Positions 42,801 to 50,489 of a stretch of 64,000 bases of DNA are shown piece by piece (the first letter of the stretch is position 1; every line of letters starts with the position of its first letter). The stretch is from G963674835 sp963674835. GTDB taxonomy: Bacteria; Planctomycetota; Planctomycetia; Pirellulales; Thermoguttaceae. The translations under genes were made by a program, and so were the position numbers. The notes beneath the pieces are model-generated. The model did not search any database. It was not told where the DNA came from and saw only the letters and a list, made by a program, of their open reading frames with translations. The stretch spans positions 3,348,001 through 3,412,000 of the forward strand of contig CAXXKC010000003.1 in the NCBI GenBank assembly GCA_963674835.2. Reading direction: 5' to 3'.

Positions 42801-44036
42801 CTATCGGTGCGCAACAAGCTGCTCGATGAGCGTGGCCACGTCGCGCGTGGCGTCGGGGCGAGCAAGCGTGTGGATGGCACGCGACATGGCCTCGCACGCG
42901 CCGTCTTGGCTCAGCAGCGGGCCGAGCGTGTCGGCCAGCCGGTCGGGCAGATCGGTCGGATGCCGCCGCTCGTCGACGACGATGCAGCCTTCCGACGCCG
43001 CGAACCACTGAGCGTTCTTCAGCTGGTGATCGTCGGCCGCGTACGGATACGGGAGTAGGACCGCCGGCACCGACAGGGCCGCCAATTCGGCAAGGGTCGT
43101 GCCGCCGGCGCGACATACGGCCAAGTCGGTCTCCGAAATCGCTTGGGCCGTGTCGGGGATGAAAGGAACGACCGTGGCGTCGAGTTGCAGATTGCGATAC
43201 AGTCGCCGCGTTGCTTCCACATGCCCTTGGCCCGCCTGGTGGACGATCCGCCAGCCGCGCAGGGCCCAACCGAGCGTGGCCAGGGCGCGAGGCACGTGTT
43301 CGTTGAGCGTCCGGGCGCCGGAGCTGCCGCCGAGGACCAGGAGTTGCCGGAGAGATTGCCGCTCGGTGGTAGTCGTGGAATGGAACAGATGCGGCGAATG
43401 CTTGTCGTGCGCGGAGTGCAACACCGCGCGCTTGGCGGCTGCCTTGTTGCCAGCCGCCCTCACCCCCGGCCCCTCTCCCGCAAGTGGCCGAGGGGTGCTG
43501 CGTGAAGACGGTAGGAAGGGGGCACGCAGCGGGTTGCCGGTGACCAGGACCGGGCAGTGCGGGTCCAGATGGGCGATCGTTTCGTCCATCGACGCGCACA
43601 CGAACGTGGCCGACTTGGCCAGCCAGCGCGTCGTGCGGCCAGGAAACAGGTTCTGTTCCAGCAGGACGAGCGGAACGCCGCGCCGAATGGCGGCGCGGGC
43701 CATTACCGCGCTGGCATAGCCGCCCAGCCCGACGACGGCGGCCACCTCGTGCCGGTCGAGGAATCGCCGGGCCGCTCGATAGCCGCGAAAGTTCTCCACC
43801 AGGAAGGACCCAATGCGCCACGGTCGCCGGGGTAGCGGGCGGCAGCGCATGGCCAGATATTCATAGCCGGCTTGCTGGACGTGATATTGCTCGAACTCGC
43901 GGCCGCTGCCGGCGAACGTGATGCGCGCATCGGGCAGGTCGCGACGCAGTTGTTGGGCAACGGCGATGCCGGGGAACAGATGTCCGCCGGTTCCACCACC
44001 GGTAAACACGATGTGAAGCGGGGCGTGGGTAGTCAT
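42801..44036 (-). CDS. murG: MurG (lipid II synthase) with repeat-derived linker insertion
   Basis: 411 residues, about 50 longer than usual for MurG. The enzyme adds GlcNAc to lipid I on the inner face of the membrane. N-domain: IVFTGGGTGGHLFPGIAVAQ (residues about 9-28), VVGLGGYASAV and LLEQNLFPGRT. C-domain: LLVLGGSSGARTLNEHVP (from 232), VHQAGQ, DLAVCRAGGTTLAELAAL. Between them, residues about 177-229 form an extra segment with PRPLAGEGPGVRA (182-194) encoded by a palindromic repeat (43455-43495). E. coli MurG has only a short linker there, so the insertion is in the interdomain hinge. It overlaps mraY by 4 bases. Confidence 0.9.
   Translation of the reverse strand: MTTHAPLHIVFTGGGTGGHLFPGIAVAQQLRRDLPDARITFAGSGREFEQYHVQQAGYEYLAMRCRPLPRRPWRIGSFLVENFRGYRAARRFLDRHEVAAVVGLGGYASAVMARAAIRRGVPLVLLEQNLFPGRTTRWLAKSATFVCASMDETIAHLDPHCPVLVTGNPLRAPFLPSSRSTPRPLAGEGPGVRAAGNKAAAKRAVLHSAHDKHSPHLFHSTTTTERQSLRQLLVLGGSSGARTLNEHVPRALATLGWALRGWRIVHQAGQGHVEATRRLYRNLQLDATVVPFIPDTAQAISETDLAVCRAGGTTLAELAALSVPAVLLPYPYAADDHQLKNAQWFAASEGCIVVDERRHPTDLPDRLADTLGPLLSQDGACEAMSRAIHTLARPDATRDVATLIEQLVAHR
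43455..43496. repeat. palindromic dispersed repeat ('PSPASGRG'-type) inside murG
   Basis: The + strand reads CCCTCACCCCCGGCCCCTCT followed by a G-rich return. CCCCTC (43470-43475) pairs with GAGGGG (43490-43495) across 14 bases. Read on the + strand it encodes LTPGPSPASGRG, a string familiar from spurious proteins made by dispersed palindromic repeats in many GC-rich genomes. On the minus strand it is in frame with murG and gives LAGEGPGVRA. Confidence 0.7.
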
Positions 44037-45232
44037 CGGAGGGCACCGGGCAACGCGGCAGTGGTGTCGGCCACTCGGACGCTGTCGCTCGGAGAAAGGG
44101 AGGGGAGGGTGTTGGCGGGGGGAGTATCGTGGATGTTGGCCTTGAGCGTTGCCAGGCCGAGGATGACGCAGAGGGCTGAAGCGATCCAGAACCGCACCAC
44201 GATTTGCGATTCGGGCCAGCCGCGAAGCTGGAAATGGTGATGTAGCGGTGCACAAAGGAAGACACGCCGCCGACGCCACTTGTAGGAACCTACCTGGATG
44301 GCGACGCTGGCAGCCTCGGCAACGAAAACGCCAGCGATAACCACGAGGAGCAACTCCTGGCGGGCGACCACGGCGATCAGCCCCAACAGGCCACCCAAGG
44401 GCAACGAGCCCGTATCGCCCATGAACACTTGGGCGGGATGGCAGTTGAACCAGAGGAAACCGAGCACACCACCGATCATGCCGCCGGCCAGAACGGTCAT
44501 CTCTCCGCTGCCGGGGATGCGAGGCAAGTTCAAATAGGCGGCCCATTCGGCGTGCCCGCTGGCATATGCCAGGATGGCCATTCCGGAGACCGAGAACAGC
44601 AAACAGCCGCCGGCCAGGCCGTCCAGGCCGTCGGTCAGATTGACGGCGTTGGACGAGCCGACGATCACCAGCACCGCCAACGGAATGAACCCCAGACCGA
44701 GCGAGCAAGAGAGCGTGGTCATGGGGATTCGCAGTTGGAGGCCATCGGGCAGGGTGGACTGATATTGGTAAAGAAGAATCGCGGCAACCGTGGCGACCGC
44801 GATCTGGCCGCCCAGTTTCGTTCGCGCCGAGATGCCTTTGGCCGTGCCGCGCAGCTTGGTAAGGTCGTCCATGGCGCCGAGCAGTCCCAGCCCGACGGCC
44901 ACCAGCAGCGACGTCTGCACGAAGCGATTGCCCAGGTCGGCGAACAGGGTGAGGCCGGCGACAAGACCGGCCACCAGAAAGAGGCCACCCATGGTGGGCG
45001 TGGCCGCCTTGGACTGGTGCAGCTCGCGCACGTGGGGCGAATCGCACTTGATCGGCTCGCGGAAGTGGCGTTTGAGCCAGGCGATGAGCCGCCCACCGAG
45101 GAGTGTTGCCAGCAGGAAGCTGATCATCGCGGCCAGCGAGGCGCGAAAAGTGATCTTCTCCAGGGCGGCGAGGCGATCGACCCAGCCGTCGGCCAGCGAC
45201 GTTTCAACGATGCGGAACAACCAGAGAAGCAT
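44033..45232 (-). CDS. mraY: phospho-N-acetylmuramoyl-pentapeptide-transferase
   Basis: 399 residues with about ten membrane helices. Catalytic motifs: GAMDDLTKLRG (Asp pair), NLTDGLDGLAGG, VFMGDTGSLPLGG and the HHHF motif in CAPLHHHFQLRGWPE. The enzyme makes lipid I from UDP-MurNAc-pentapeptide and undecaprenyl phosphate. The family normally ends soon after the last helix (here LGLATLK near residue 362). About 35 extra hydrophilic residues follow (ANIHDTPPANTLPSLSPSDS), possibly from a second copy of a dispersed repeat. It overlaps murG by 4 bases. A 328-base gap separates it from murF upstream. Confidence 0.93.
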   Translation of the reverse strand: MLLWLFRIVETSLADGWVDRLAALEKITFRASLAAMISFLLATLLGGRLIAWLKRHFREPIKCDSPHVRELHQSKAATPTMGGLFLVAGLVAGLTLFADLGNRFVQTSLLVAVGLGLLGAMDDLTKLRGTAKGISARTKLGGQIAVATVAAILLYQYQSTLPDGLQLRIPMTTLSCSLGLGFIPLAVLVIVGSSNAVNLTDGLDGLAGGCLLFSVSGMAILAYASGHAEWAAYLNLPRIPGSGEMTVLAGGMIGGVLGFLWFNCHPAQVFMGDTGSLPLGGLLGLIAVVARQELLLVVIAGVFVAEAASVAIQVGSYKWRRRRVFLCAPLHHHFQLRGWPESQIVVRFWIASALCVILGLATLKANIHDTPPANTLPSLSPSDSVRVADTTAALPGALR

Positions 45233-45560
45233 AGCAGGCCGGGAGGATTCGGATTGCCGGACGGAGGGCTGGGGCCAAGACGCCGATCGCGATGAACTTC
45301 GGTTCCCGAGCCCTTCTCGATATCCCTGAGCTGCCGGGACGGTGCGGATACACCGCCCCGGCGCTCAGTCACAAGCTCCACCGAGAAGCACTTGCCGAGG
45401 CGGCCGACCCAGAAGCCGCAGGAATCGGCAAGTTTGTTGCTCCGGCCCCAGGAGGGAGGGCCGTGTTGAGTTCCCGCATTCTCAACACGATCGGTGGAAC
45501 TTCACAACTAGTCGGTACTGAGCGGGACGTGTCTTGTGGACTCCTTTTCCGGTGATAGTC
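45233..45560. other. 328-base gap between mraY and murF
   Basis: No gene with family resemblance on either strand; short GC-rich frames only. In most bacteria these two genes are adjacent or overlapping, so the gap is unusual in this cluster. No confident promoter or terminator could be read. Confidence 0.4.
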
Positions 45561-46964
45561 TCAAGCGGTACGGCGCTGCGGATAGCGTTGCATGGCCTCG
45601 ACAAGTCGTTCCATGGCCATCACGCGCGAACCTTTCACGAGGACCACGTCGCCGGGCAGAATAACCTGCCCGAGGAACGGGAGGGTTTCTTCGGGAGTGC
45701 GGCAGGGGATCGCTCGCGTCGCCGGCATTCCCGCGGCACGTGCCCCGGCGACGACGTCGCGAGCGTACTGGCCGCAAGCGATCAGCAGATCGGCTCCGCA
45801 GAGGCTGACGATCTCGACGCCGAGTTGGCGATGCAGCCGAATCGACTCGTCGCCCAGTTCGGCCATGTCGCCGCAGACGATGATTCGTCGTCCGGGCGCG
45901 TCGAAGTCGCGGAGCAGTTCCAACGCTGCTCGCATGGCCGTGGGACTGGCGTTGTAGGCATCGTTGATGACCGTGGCGCCGCGGGTTTCGATCACCTCGC
46001 AACGCATGGGCAGGGACGCAAACTGTTCCAGCGCGGCGGCGACTTCGGGCAGCTCGACACCGAGGATGCGCCCCACGGCCACCGCCATCAGGGCGGAGGT
46101 CAGGTGGTGACGTCCCCAGACAGGCACGCAGAAGTCGACGCCATCGATTCGGAAACGCAGCTCACCGCGCCCGCACTGCACGTTGCTCGCCGACAGGTCG
46201 CAGAGGTTGCCAGGCCCGACCCACGTGATTGGTGCCCGGGACTTCCGCGCCATGCGGCGGAGCCAGGGGTCGTCGCCGAGGATCGCGTGACCATCCAGCG
46301 GCAAGGCGGCCAGCAGTTCGGTCTTGGCCTTGGCGATGGCTCGCTGGCTGCCGAATCCGCCGAGGTGGGCATCGGCGATATTGGTAATGACGCCGATGTT
46401 CGGGCGGCTCAGCGCAGCCAGCTCGGCGATTTCGCCCGGGCCGCTGGCGGCCATCTCGAGCACCGCGTACTCGTCGGTGGGGCCGATCTGCAGGATGCTG
46501 AGCGGGACGCCGATGTGATTGTTGTAGTTGCGCTGACTGGCCGTGCCGGCCAGACGGCTGCGCAGCACGGTGTGGATCATCTGACGCGTGGTCGTCTTGC
46601 CCACGCTGCCGGTGACGGCGATGACCGTACCGGGGAACGATTGCCGGTACGCGGCGGCCCACTCTTGCAGAGCGTGCAACGTGTCGGGCACGAGCACGGA
46701 CCAACCGGGCTCGGGCGTTTCCACCGGACGGGCGGCAACGACCCCGGAGGCGCCGCGATGGAAGGCTTCGTCGGCGAAGTCGGCCCCGTCGTGTTTGCTT
46801 CCGGTAAGGGCCCAAAAGACGTCGCCGACTCCGACAGCCCGGCTGTCGGTTACGATCCGGCCCAACGGCGCGGCAAGCGGGTCCGACGTCGAGCCCGGAG
46901 GCGTGGTCAAAGTGCCACCGATCACGCGAAGCAAGTCAGCAACTGTATCCGAGGGAGTCGCCAC
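45561..46964 (-). CDS. murF: UDP-N-acetylmuramoyl-tripeptide--D-alanyl-D-alanine ligase
   Basis: 467 residues. Mur ligase motifs in order: N-terminal uridine-binding domain with VTDSRAVGVGDVFWALTG, ATP loop VTGSVGKTTTRQMI, LEMAASGPGEIAEL, then NIADAHLGGFGS and the C-terminal ATP-domain motif VINDAYNASPTAMRAAL. DMAELGDESIRLHRQLG completes the family. It adds D-Ala-D-Ala to the UDP-MurNAc tripeptide. Starts 78 bases downstream of the murE stop, same strand. Confidence 0.93.
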   Translation of the reverse strand: MATPSDTVADLLRVIGGTLTTPPGSTSDPLAAPLGRIVTDSRAVGVGDVFWALTGSKHDGADFADEAFHRGASGVVAARPVETPEPGWSVLVPDTLHALQEWAAAYRQSFPGTVIAVTGSVGKTTTRQMIHTVLRSRLAGTASQRNYNNHIGVPLSILQIGPTDEYAVLEMAASGPGEIAELAALSRPNIGVITNIADAHLGGFGSQRAIAKAKTELLAALPLDGHAILGDDPWLRRMARKSRAPITWVGPGNLCDLSASNVQCGRGELRFRIDGVDFCVPVWGRHHLTSALMAVAVGRILGVELPEVAAALEQFASLPMRCEVIETRGATVINDAYNASPTAMRAALELLRDFDAPGRRIIVCGDMAELGDESIRLHRQLGVEIVSLCGADLLIACGQYARDVVAGARAAGMPATRAIPCRTPEETLPFLGQVILPGDVVLVKGSRVMAMERLVEAMQRYPQRRTA

Positions 46965-47042
46965 GATCCGTTACCATCACTCTCTATGGAACAGCCCAGC
47001 GGGCCGTGTTGTGGGTTGTTTGGGCAATTGTGCTGTTGAGGG

Positions 47043-48533
47043 TTAACTGATGTTGGCTGCAGGAACGTGCGTGTACAGCCAGTCTGCGGCCACTTCAGCG
47101 TCGTCGAAGGGGTGCCGCTGTTGACCGATGATTTGGCATTTTTCGTGGCCTTTGCCGGCGATCAGCACGCAGTCGCCCGGCTGGGCGGCGGCGAGGGCCT
47201 CGGCGATCGCCTGGGCTCGATCCGGAATGACGCGGACCAAATCGGGCGTTTCGCAGCCGGCCAGGATATCGGCAAAGATCGATTCCGGATCCTCCGTGCG
47301 CGGATTGTCGTTGGTGAGGAAGACTAAGTCGGCTGCGGCCTCGACGGCGCGCCCCATGAGCGGGCGTTTGGCTCGGTCGCGGTCGCCGCCGGCACCGAAC
47401 ACGCACAGGATCCGGCCGGGCGCGACGTTGCGCAGGGTGGCCAACGATCCGCTCAACGCGTCGGGCGTGTGGGCGAAGTCGACGAAGACGCCGAAGGGTT
47501 GGCCGCATTCCAGCCGCTGCAATCTTCCGGCGAGCGAATCGACGGCTTCCAGGCCGCGCACGATCGTCGCCAAATCGATCCCGTACACCAGTCCGACGGC
47601 CGCTGCCGTCAGGCAGTTGTACACGTGGTGCAGACCGATCATTCGCGTGCGGACGGGGATCGTATCAATTCCGGCCGTCAAGAGGAAGGTCTGTTCGCTC
47701 ACAAATTCCTCGACGATCGTGGCCGTGATTTCGGCCGCCGAGCGAACGCCTACGGTCAGCACGGGTCCGTCGTGGTGATGTAGGTAGCCAACGGCCGTGG
47801 GGTCGTCGGCATTGAGCACGGCGAAACCTTCGGGCATCAGGTAGTCCAACAGTCTCGACTTGCTGAGCCGGTAGTCCTGGATGGTGTGGTGATAGTCGAG
47901 GTGATCGTGGCGCACATTCGTCACGCAGGCGACATCGAAGCCGATTCCAGCAACGCGCGACTGATCCAGGGCGTGGCTGGATACCTCCATGACGGCATGC
48001 GAACATCCGTTGCGGACCATGCGTGCCAGGTGGCGTGCCAGTAGGTCCGGCGGCGGTGTCGTCATCGTCGCCTCGTGGAACTCCTCGCCGTCGAAGCAAC
48101 CCAGCGTGCCGACGATGCCGGACTGGTAGCCGGCGTGGTAGAGGATGCTGGCCATCAGGTAGCTGGTCGTCGTCTTGCCGTTGGTTCCCGTGATGCCGAT
48201 CACCTTGAGGTGTCGGCTAGGGTTACCGGCCAGGGCCTGGCAGATTCGGCCGTACGCGTCCCGAACGTTGGGGACATAGCACACGGGCACGCCGACATGC
48301 TCGACCGGCTGCTCGGCGAGGATCGACGTGCAACCGCGCGCGATCGCGTCATGAACGAATTGGCGGCCGTCGCACGTGGTTCCGGGTACGGCAACGAACA
48401 GATCGCCGGGCACGACGTCCTGCGAGCGGCAGGTGCAGGACGTGATGCACAGATCAGAGGCGTTGCCGAGTTCGACGTCGGACAACACGTCCTGCAAGCG
48501 GATCGGGTTGACAGGATCGGGACAAGACTGCAT
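47043..48533 (-). CDS. murE: UDP-N-acetylmuramoyl-tripeptide synthetase, meso-diaminopimelate-adding
   Basis: 496 residues from the ATG at 48533 (an in-frame start 84 bases upstream is less family-like). The N-domain has ITSCTCRSQDVVPGDLFVAV, ATP loop ITGTNGKTTTSYLMA, TTPPPDLLARHLA and MEVSSHALDQSRVAGI. The C-domain carries FVDFAHTPDALSGSL and the substrate-selecting DNPR motif in FLTNDNPRTEDP, whose Arg recognises meso-DAP. Lysine-adding MurE enzymes lack DNPR. The host therefore probably builds DAP-type peptidoglycan. First gene of the leftward mur set, divergent from the HTH-EIIA gene. Confidence 0.93.
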   Translation of the reverse strand: MQSCPDPVNPIRLQDVLSDVELGNASDLCITSCTCRSQDVVPGDLFVAVPGTTCDGRQFVHDAIARGCTSILAEQPVEHVGVPVCYVPNVRDAYGRICQALAGNPSRHLKVIGITGTNGKTTTSYLMASILYHAGYQSGIVGTLGCFDGEEFHEATMTTPPPDLLARHLARMVRNGCSHAVMEVSSHALDQSRVAGIGFDVACVTNVRHDHLDYHHTIQDYRLSKSRLLDYLMPEGFAVLNADDPTAVGYLHHHDGPVLTVGVRSAAEITATIVEEFVSEQTFLLTAGIDTIPVRTRMIGLHHVYNCLTAAAVGLVYGIDLATIVRGLEAVDSLAGRLQRLECGQPFGVFVDFAHTPDALSGSLATLRNVAPGRILCVFGAGGDRDRAKRPLMGRAVEAAADLVFLTNDNPRTEDPESIFADILAGCETPDLVRVIPDRAQAIAEALAAAQPGDCVLIAGKGHEKCQIIGQQRHPFDDAEVAADWLYTHVPAANIS

Positions 48534-48821
48534 CGCCCGGGGCCTCCATGCCTTAGGGCACCCAACAAGTGCTCCATCGTCCGGCAGTCTGGGGCAATCC
48601 GCAGACCCAACCGACATCCTTGTCAGCCGGCGCGGGTGAAACTGCCATCGATAAGGCGGCCGGATTGTCCGAATTTTCGGGGTCCTGTCAAGGTGAAAAT
48701 CGCGATGCAGCGACTGGACAAACGGCCGTCAATCGGGGAACATTCAGAGAATCTGCCCGATAGCTGCGGGCAATCCTGCCGGCTGTAGCGAAGCCGCTCG
48801 GCGAAAGGCGCCCCACCCAAA

Positions 48822-49532
48822 ATGGTTACCGAAGACTTCGATCTCGAACATTTGGCCAGGTATCTCCATCTCACGCCCCAGCAAGTGTCGCGGTTGGCCG
48901 ATCGCGGCAAGGTGCCGGGCAGGAAGGTGGCCGGACAGTGGCGATTCAGCCGGGCCGACATCCACCATTGGCTCGAAGATCGCATCGGCCTCTCCGACGG
49001 CGACGAGTTGATCGAGGTGGAGGGGGTCCTTCAGACGGCGCCGGGTCAGGGGCACGAGCAGGAGGTCGTGTTGGCCGAGATGCTCCCCGAAGCGGCCATC
49101 GCGATTCCGCTGCATGCCCGGACGCGGAGTTCGGCGCTGACGGCCATGGTCGAGTTGGCATCCCAGACCGGTTGGCTGTGGGATCCGGAGAAGATCCTCG
49201 AAGCGGTCCGAGCCCGCGAAGAGATGGCGCCAACGGCGCTGGACAATGGCGTGGCCCTCTTGCACCCGCGCCGCCCGATGGCGAGCATACTGGGCCAGGC
49301 GTTTCTCGCTTTGGGAATCACGCAGGCGGGCATTCCGTTCTCGGGCAGTCGTGGCATGCTGACCGACGTGTTCTTCTTGATTTGTTCCGTGAGCGATCAT
49401 GGACATCTGCGGACGCTGGCACGACTGAGCCGCGTCATCGGCGCGCCGGGATTCTTGGACGCGTTGCGCGCAGCTCCCGATGTGAGGGCGGCGCATGAGC
49501 TCATCGCCGAGACGGAGCAAACGCTCGGTTGA
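48822..49532 (+). CDS. HTH (excisionase-type) fused to PTS EIIA-like domain
   Basis: 236 residues. Residues about 7-55 (LEHLARYLHLTPQQVSRLAD, then RGKVPGRKVAGQWRFSRADI) are a MerR/excisionase-like winged helix often called helix_turn_helix_17. From about residue 85 the protein resembles PtsN/EIIA-Ntr: SSALTAMVELASQTGWLWD, ILEAVRAREEMAPTALDNGV and ALLHPRRP, where the His sits at the EIIA phosphorylation position (usual form GIAIPHAR). The last part LTDVFFLICSVSDHGHLRTL matches EIIA as well. It suggests a DNA-binding regulator whose activity depends on phosphoryl transfer, but no HPr or EI gene is in the window. The next gene starts 30 bases downstream. Confidence 0.8.
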   Translation: MVTEDFDLEHLARYLHLTPQQVSRLADRGKVPGRKVAGQWRFSRADIHHWLEDRIGLSDGDELIEVEGVLQTAPGQGHEQEVVLAEMLPEAAIAIPLHARTRSSALTAMVELASQTGWLWDPEKILEAVRAREEMAPTALDNGVALLHPRRPMASILGQAFLALGITQAGIPFSGSRGMLTDVFFLICSVSDHGHLRTLARLSRVIGAPGFLDALRAAPDVRAAHELIAETEQTLG

Positions 49533-49561
49533 AGCCTCCGCGATAGTTAGGATTGGATCCT

Positions 49562-50367
49562 GTGAACGACATCGTGGCTCTACTGGTCGGCGACGCGCAG
49601 CGGACCGAGTTTCGCGAGGCGGTCGACGCATTGCGTTCGTCCTGTTCGATGACCGCGGCAGTGGACGTGACAGCCGCCGAGTCAATGCTGGCCCAGGGGT
49701 TGGTGCCCGACTTGATCGTGATCGCCCAGGCTTTCCCCGGTCAGGTGACGACCGAACAAGTCGAGCGGCTGCGCCGCGCGGCGCCGCTGGCGCGGGTGTT
49801 GGGGCTGTTGGGAAGTTGGTGCGAAGGCGAGGCGCGGACGGGCAGACCGTGGCCGGGAGTCATCCGTGTGTACTGGCACCAGTGGACGCCGCGGTGCCGG
49901 TCCGAGTTGCGGGCGTTGGCCCAGGGCGATGTTCGAGTTGGGGACTGCCAAGCACGGCCAGCGATGAAGAACGGTTTCTGACTTTGGCAGAGCAGACCAA
50001 GGAATGCCGGCACGGACTGATCGCCATCTATGCGCGGCAGTACGAGATGCAGGATTGGCTGGTGGCGGCGTGCCGGCGTCGAGGATACGCAACCGCGTGG
50101 CTGCATGGCCGCCAACCGGTGCGAGTGGAGGGCGCCAGCGCTCTGGTCTTCGACTTCGAGGGCGAGCTCGACGCCGAACTCGGGCAGCTCGATCGCTGGG
50201 CGAGCACATTGGGCCGGGTTCCGACGATCGCGCTGGTGAACTTCCCGCGGATCGGGGACGAAGCTCGACTCCGGACCGGCGGGGTCCGGGCGGTCCTGTC
50301 CAAGCCGGTCCTGCTGGACGACCTCTACTGCGAATTGGATCGCCTGACGGGCCGCGACGTGGCCTGA
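49562..50367 (+). pseudogene. receiver-like regulatory protein, split by a frameshift
   Basis: From GTG 49562 the first frame encodes IVALLVGDAQRTEFREAV and later PGVIRVYWHQWTPRCRSEL, then runs into unrelated residues and stops at 49981. From about 49925 another frame continues sensibly (WGLPSTASDEERFLTLAEQ, then a second half with ALVFDFEGELDAELGQL and VRAVLSKPVLLDDLYCEL, resembling the end of a receiver domain). Joining the two near 49920-49940 gives one protein of about 268 residues. So either a one-base indel, a sequencing error or programmed shifting has split it. The canonical receiver Asp is not evident in the N-terminal part. It follows the HTH-EIIA gene by 30 bases. Confidence 0.6.
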
Positions 50368-50489
50368 TGTGCGAATCGAAGCCCTCTTGCTGAAGAGTGG
50401 CATGTGTGCACTCTCAATGGGTTGTGGTTGGGCGCAACATCGGGTAAGTTGTTAGCACCGCCAATTTCAGACGTCCAGGAGAGTGCCCG

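Noticed and set aside
42801..45047. 748-codon frame containing murG with a long N-terminal extension
   Set aside because: The extension is antisense-like nonsense overlapping mraY; MurG starts normally at 44036.
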